Source: Chloroflexota bacterium
GTDB lineage: Bacteria > Chloroflexota > UBA6077 > CF-72
DNA: 6,199 nt
NCBI GenBank assembly: GCA_019247135.1
Contig: JAFAPL010000738.1
Location: 1-6,199, forward strand
Direction: 5' to 3'
The notes under the pieces were generated by a model that did not search any database, was not told the origin of the DNA, and was given only the letters and a program-made list of their open reading frames with translations. The translations under genes were made by a program, and so were the position numbers. Positions within the stretch are counted from its first letter, which is position 1. Each line of letters opens with the position of its first letter. Positions 5,503 through 6,199 of the stretch are shown in pieces.

Positions 5503-6199
5503 CCCGATATACTCCAGTTCAGTTGCCAGGATCGTGGTCTTCAGATTCGGGCAGCGGCGGCGCGTTGGTACCGGTTATCGGAGTGAATGCTGCGGATCGT
5601 TGGAATGGTCGCGAGCGTCGTTCCAGAGGACGAGCTCATAGGGGTAATGCCGCTGACCGCCGGGTCGGGTTCGTCCGTCTTGCGTCCAACCTCATCCTTC
5701 CGATCGGTACGTGGGCCCTTCCGATAGACGCGGCTTCCAGACTCGACAGGGAGAACTGACGCTTCCGAACCTCCTGGCTGAGTTGGACTAGCCATGCCCA
5801 CACGCTGCCGCCGATCCACGGCTGGCCGATTACTTGCCTGCCCGGTTGCACAAACCTCGCGGACGACGTGACCCTGGAAGGATCAATTTATGAACGGCGC
5901 AATACAGGGAGCTGAAGCGGTGCTGAGCCTGGTGGGCGTACGTTCGCACGCTGTACGAGCGGCAGGAGTTCCACTTCGCCGGACCTGTCGACCGGACCCG
6001 GTTCCTCGAGGATTACCTTCAACCGGGCCGGGCAGAGACAGCATGTGGTGGTCAACTATCGGCCGCGCAACAAACTGCTGATGTTGTCGCGGCTGGTCGA
6101 TGGTAGCGGTCGGTTCGCAACGGATCACACAGCTCCGGTGCGCAGCCTCGCCAACAACCCGCAGTAGCCGGCCGTATCCTTCCATTCCTGCACACTAGT
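5503..6199. other. Upstream region of the hydrolase, no intact gene seen
   Basis: Nearly 700 bases without a convincing gene. The first part should contain the promoter of the hydrolase-lipoxygenase transcript, but I see no strong -35/-10 pair on the minus strand. Plus-strand stretches in different frames look weakly coding: 5890-5940 (IQGAEAVLSLVG), 5949-6020 (LYERQEFHFAGPVDRTRF) and about 6030-6167 (QHVVVNYRPRNKLLMLSRLV, ending at a TAG). They could be pieces of a decayed or indel-broken gene, or chance. The opposite-strand ORFs here show no family features. Confidence 0.4.
5512..5515 (-). promoter_or_regulatory. Ribosome binding site of the hydrolase gene
   Basis: GGAG on the minus strand lies 9 bases before the ATG at 5500-5502. 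It supports the longer N-terminus of the Tat signal over the internal ATG at 5452-5454, which has only a weak AGAG. Confidence 0.5.

Noticed and set aside
4858..5586. 242-codon plus-strand ORF opposite the hydrolase
   Set aside because: It is rich in Arg, Gly and His, and antisense to a hydrolase with a full triad and Tat signal.
5883..6185. 100-codon minus-strand ORF at the window end
   Set aside because: Its composition resembles random GC-rich sequence; no motif, and coding-like stretches occur on the other strand.
6194..6199. ACTAGT (SpeI site) at the exact window end
   Set aside because: It may hint at a cloning boundary, but a six-base site at the end can be chance and nothing else supports a vector junction.

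Overview
The window is GC-rich bacterial DNA by eye, with every supported gene on the minus strand. Read in the direction of transcription (high to low coordinates) it holds two gene clusters separated by about 600 bases with no clear gene. The host cannot be fixed from sequence alone. A NarL-type two-component system, a HEAT-repeat protein, a Tat-exported hydrolase and a PLAT-less lipoxygenase fit a high-GC Gram-negative soil or environmental bacterium (proteobacterial, myxobacterial, acidobacterial or gemmatimonadal); this is inference.

Cluster 1 (5502 down to 2888) is an alpha/beta hydrolase with a twin-arginine signal, followed after 10 bases by a lipoxygenase (LOX). The LOX is the most striking item. 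All five iron ligands can be found (HxxxxH, HxxxN and the C-terminal Ile), but the coding sequence lies in three frames, so two apparent one-base deletions break it. It is either a recent pseudogene or a gene damaged by sequencing or assembly indels. If repaired it would be about 561 residues. The pair suggests a lipid/oxylipin function: release or handling of an ester, then dioxygenation of a polyunsaturated fatty acid.

Cluster 2 (about 2284 down to 17) is a compact operon: a DegS/NarX-type (HisKA_3) histidine kinase with no recognisable sensor domain, a HEAT-repeat protein joined to it by a GTGA start/stop overlap, a NarL/LuxR-type response regulator 29 bases further on, and a small unrecognised ORF 8 bases after that. 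The HEAT protein between kinase and regulator is the unusual element of this operon.

The remaining sequence is 2285-2887, which has a hairpin just past the LOX stop and short repeats, and 5503-6199, where I see no intact gene but a few coding-like stretches in different frames. I see no tRNA, rRNA, CRISPR array, integron attC site or insertion sequence.
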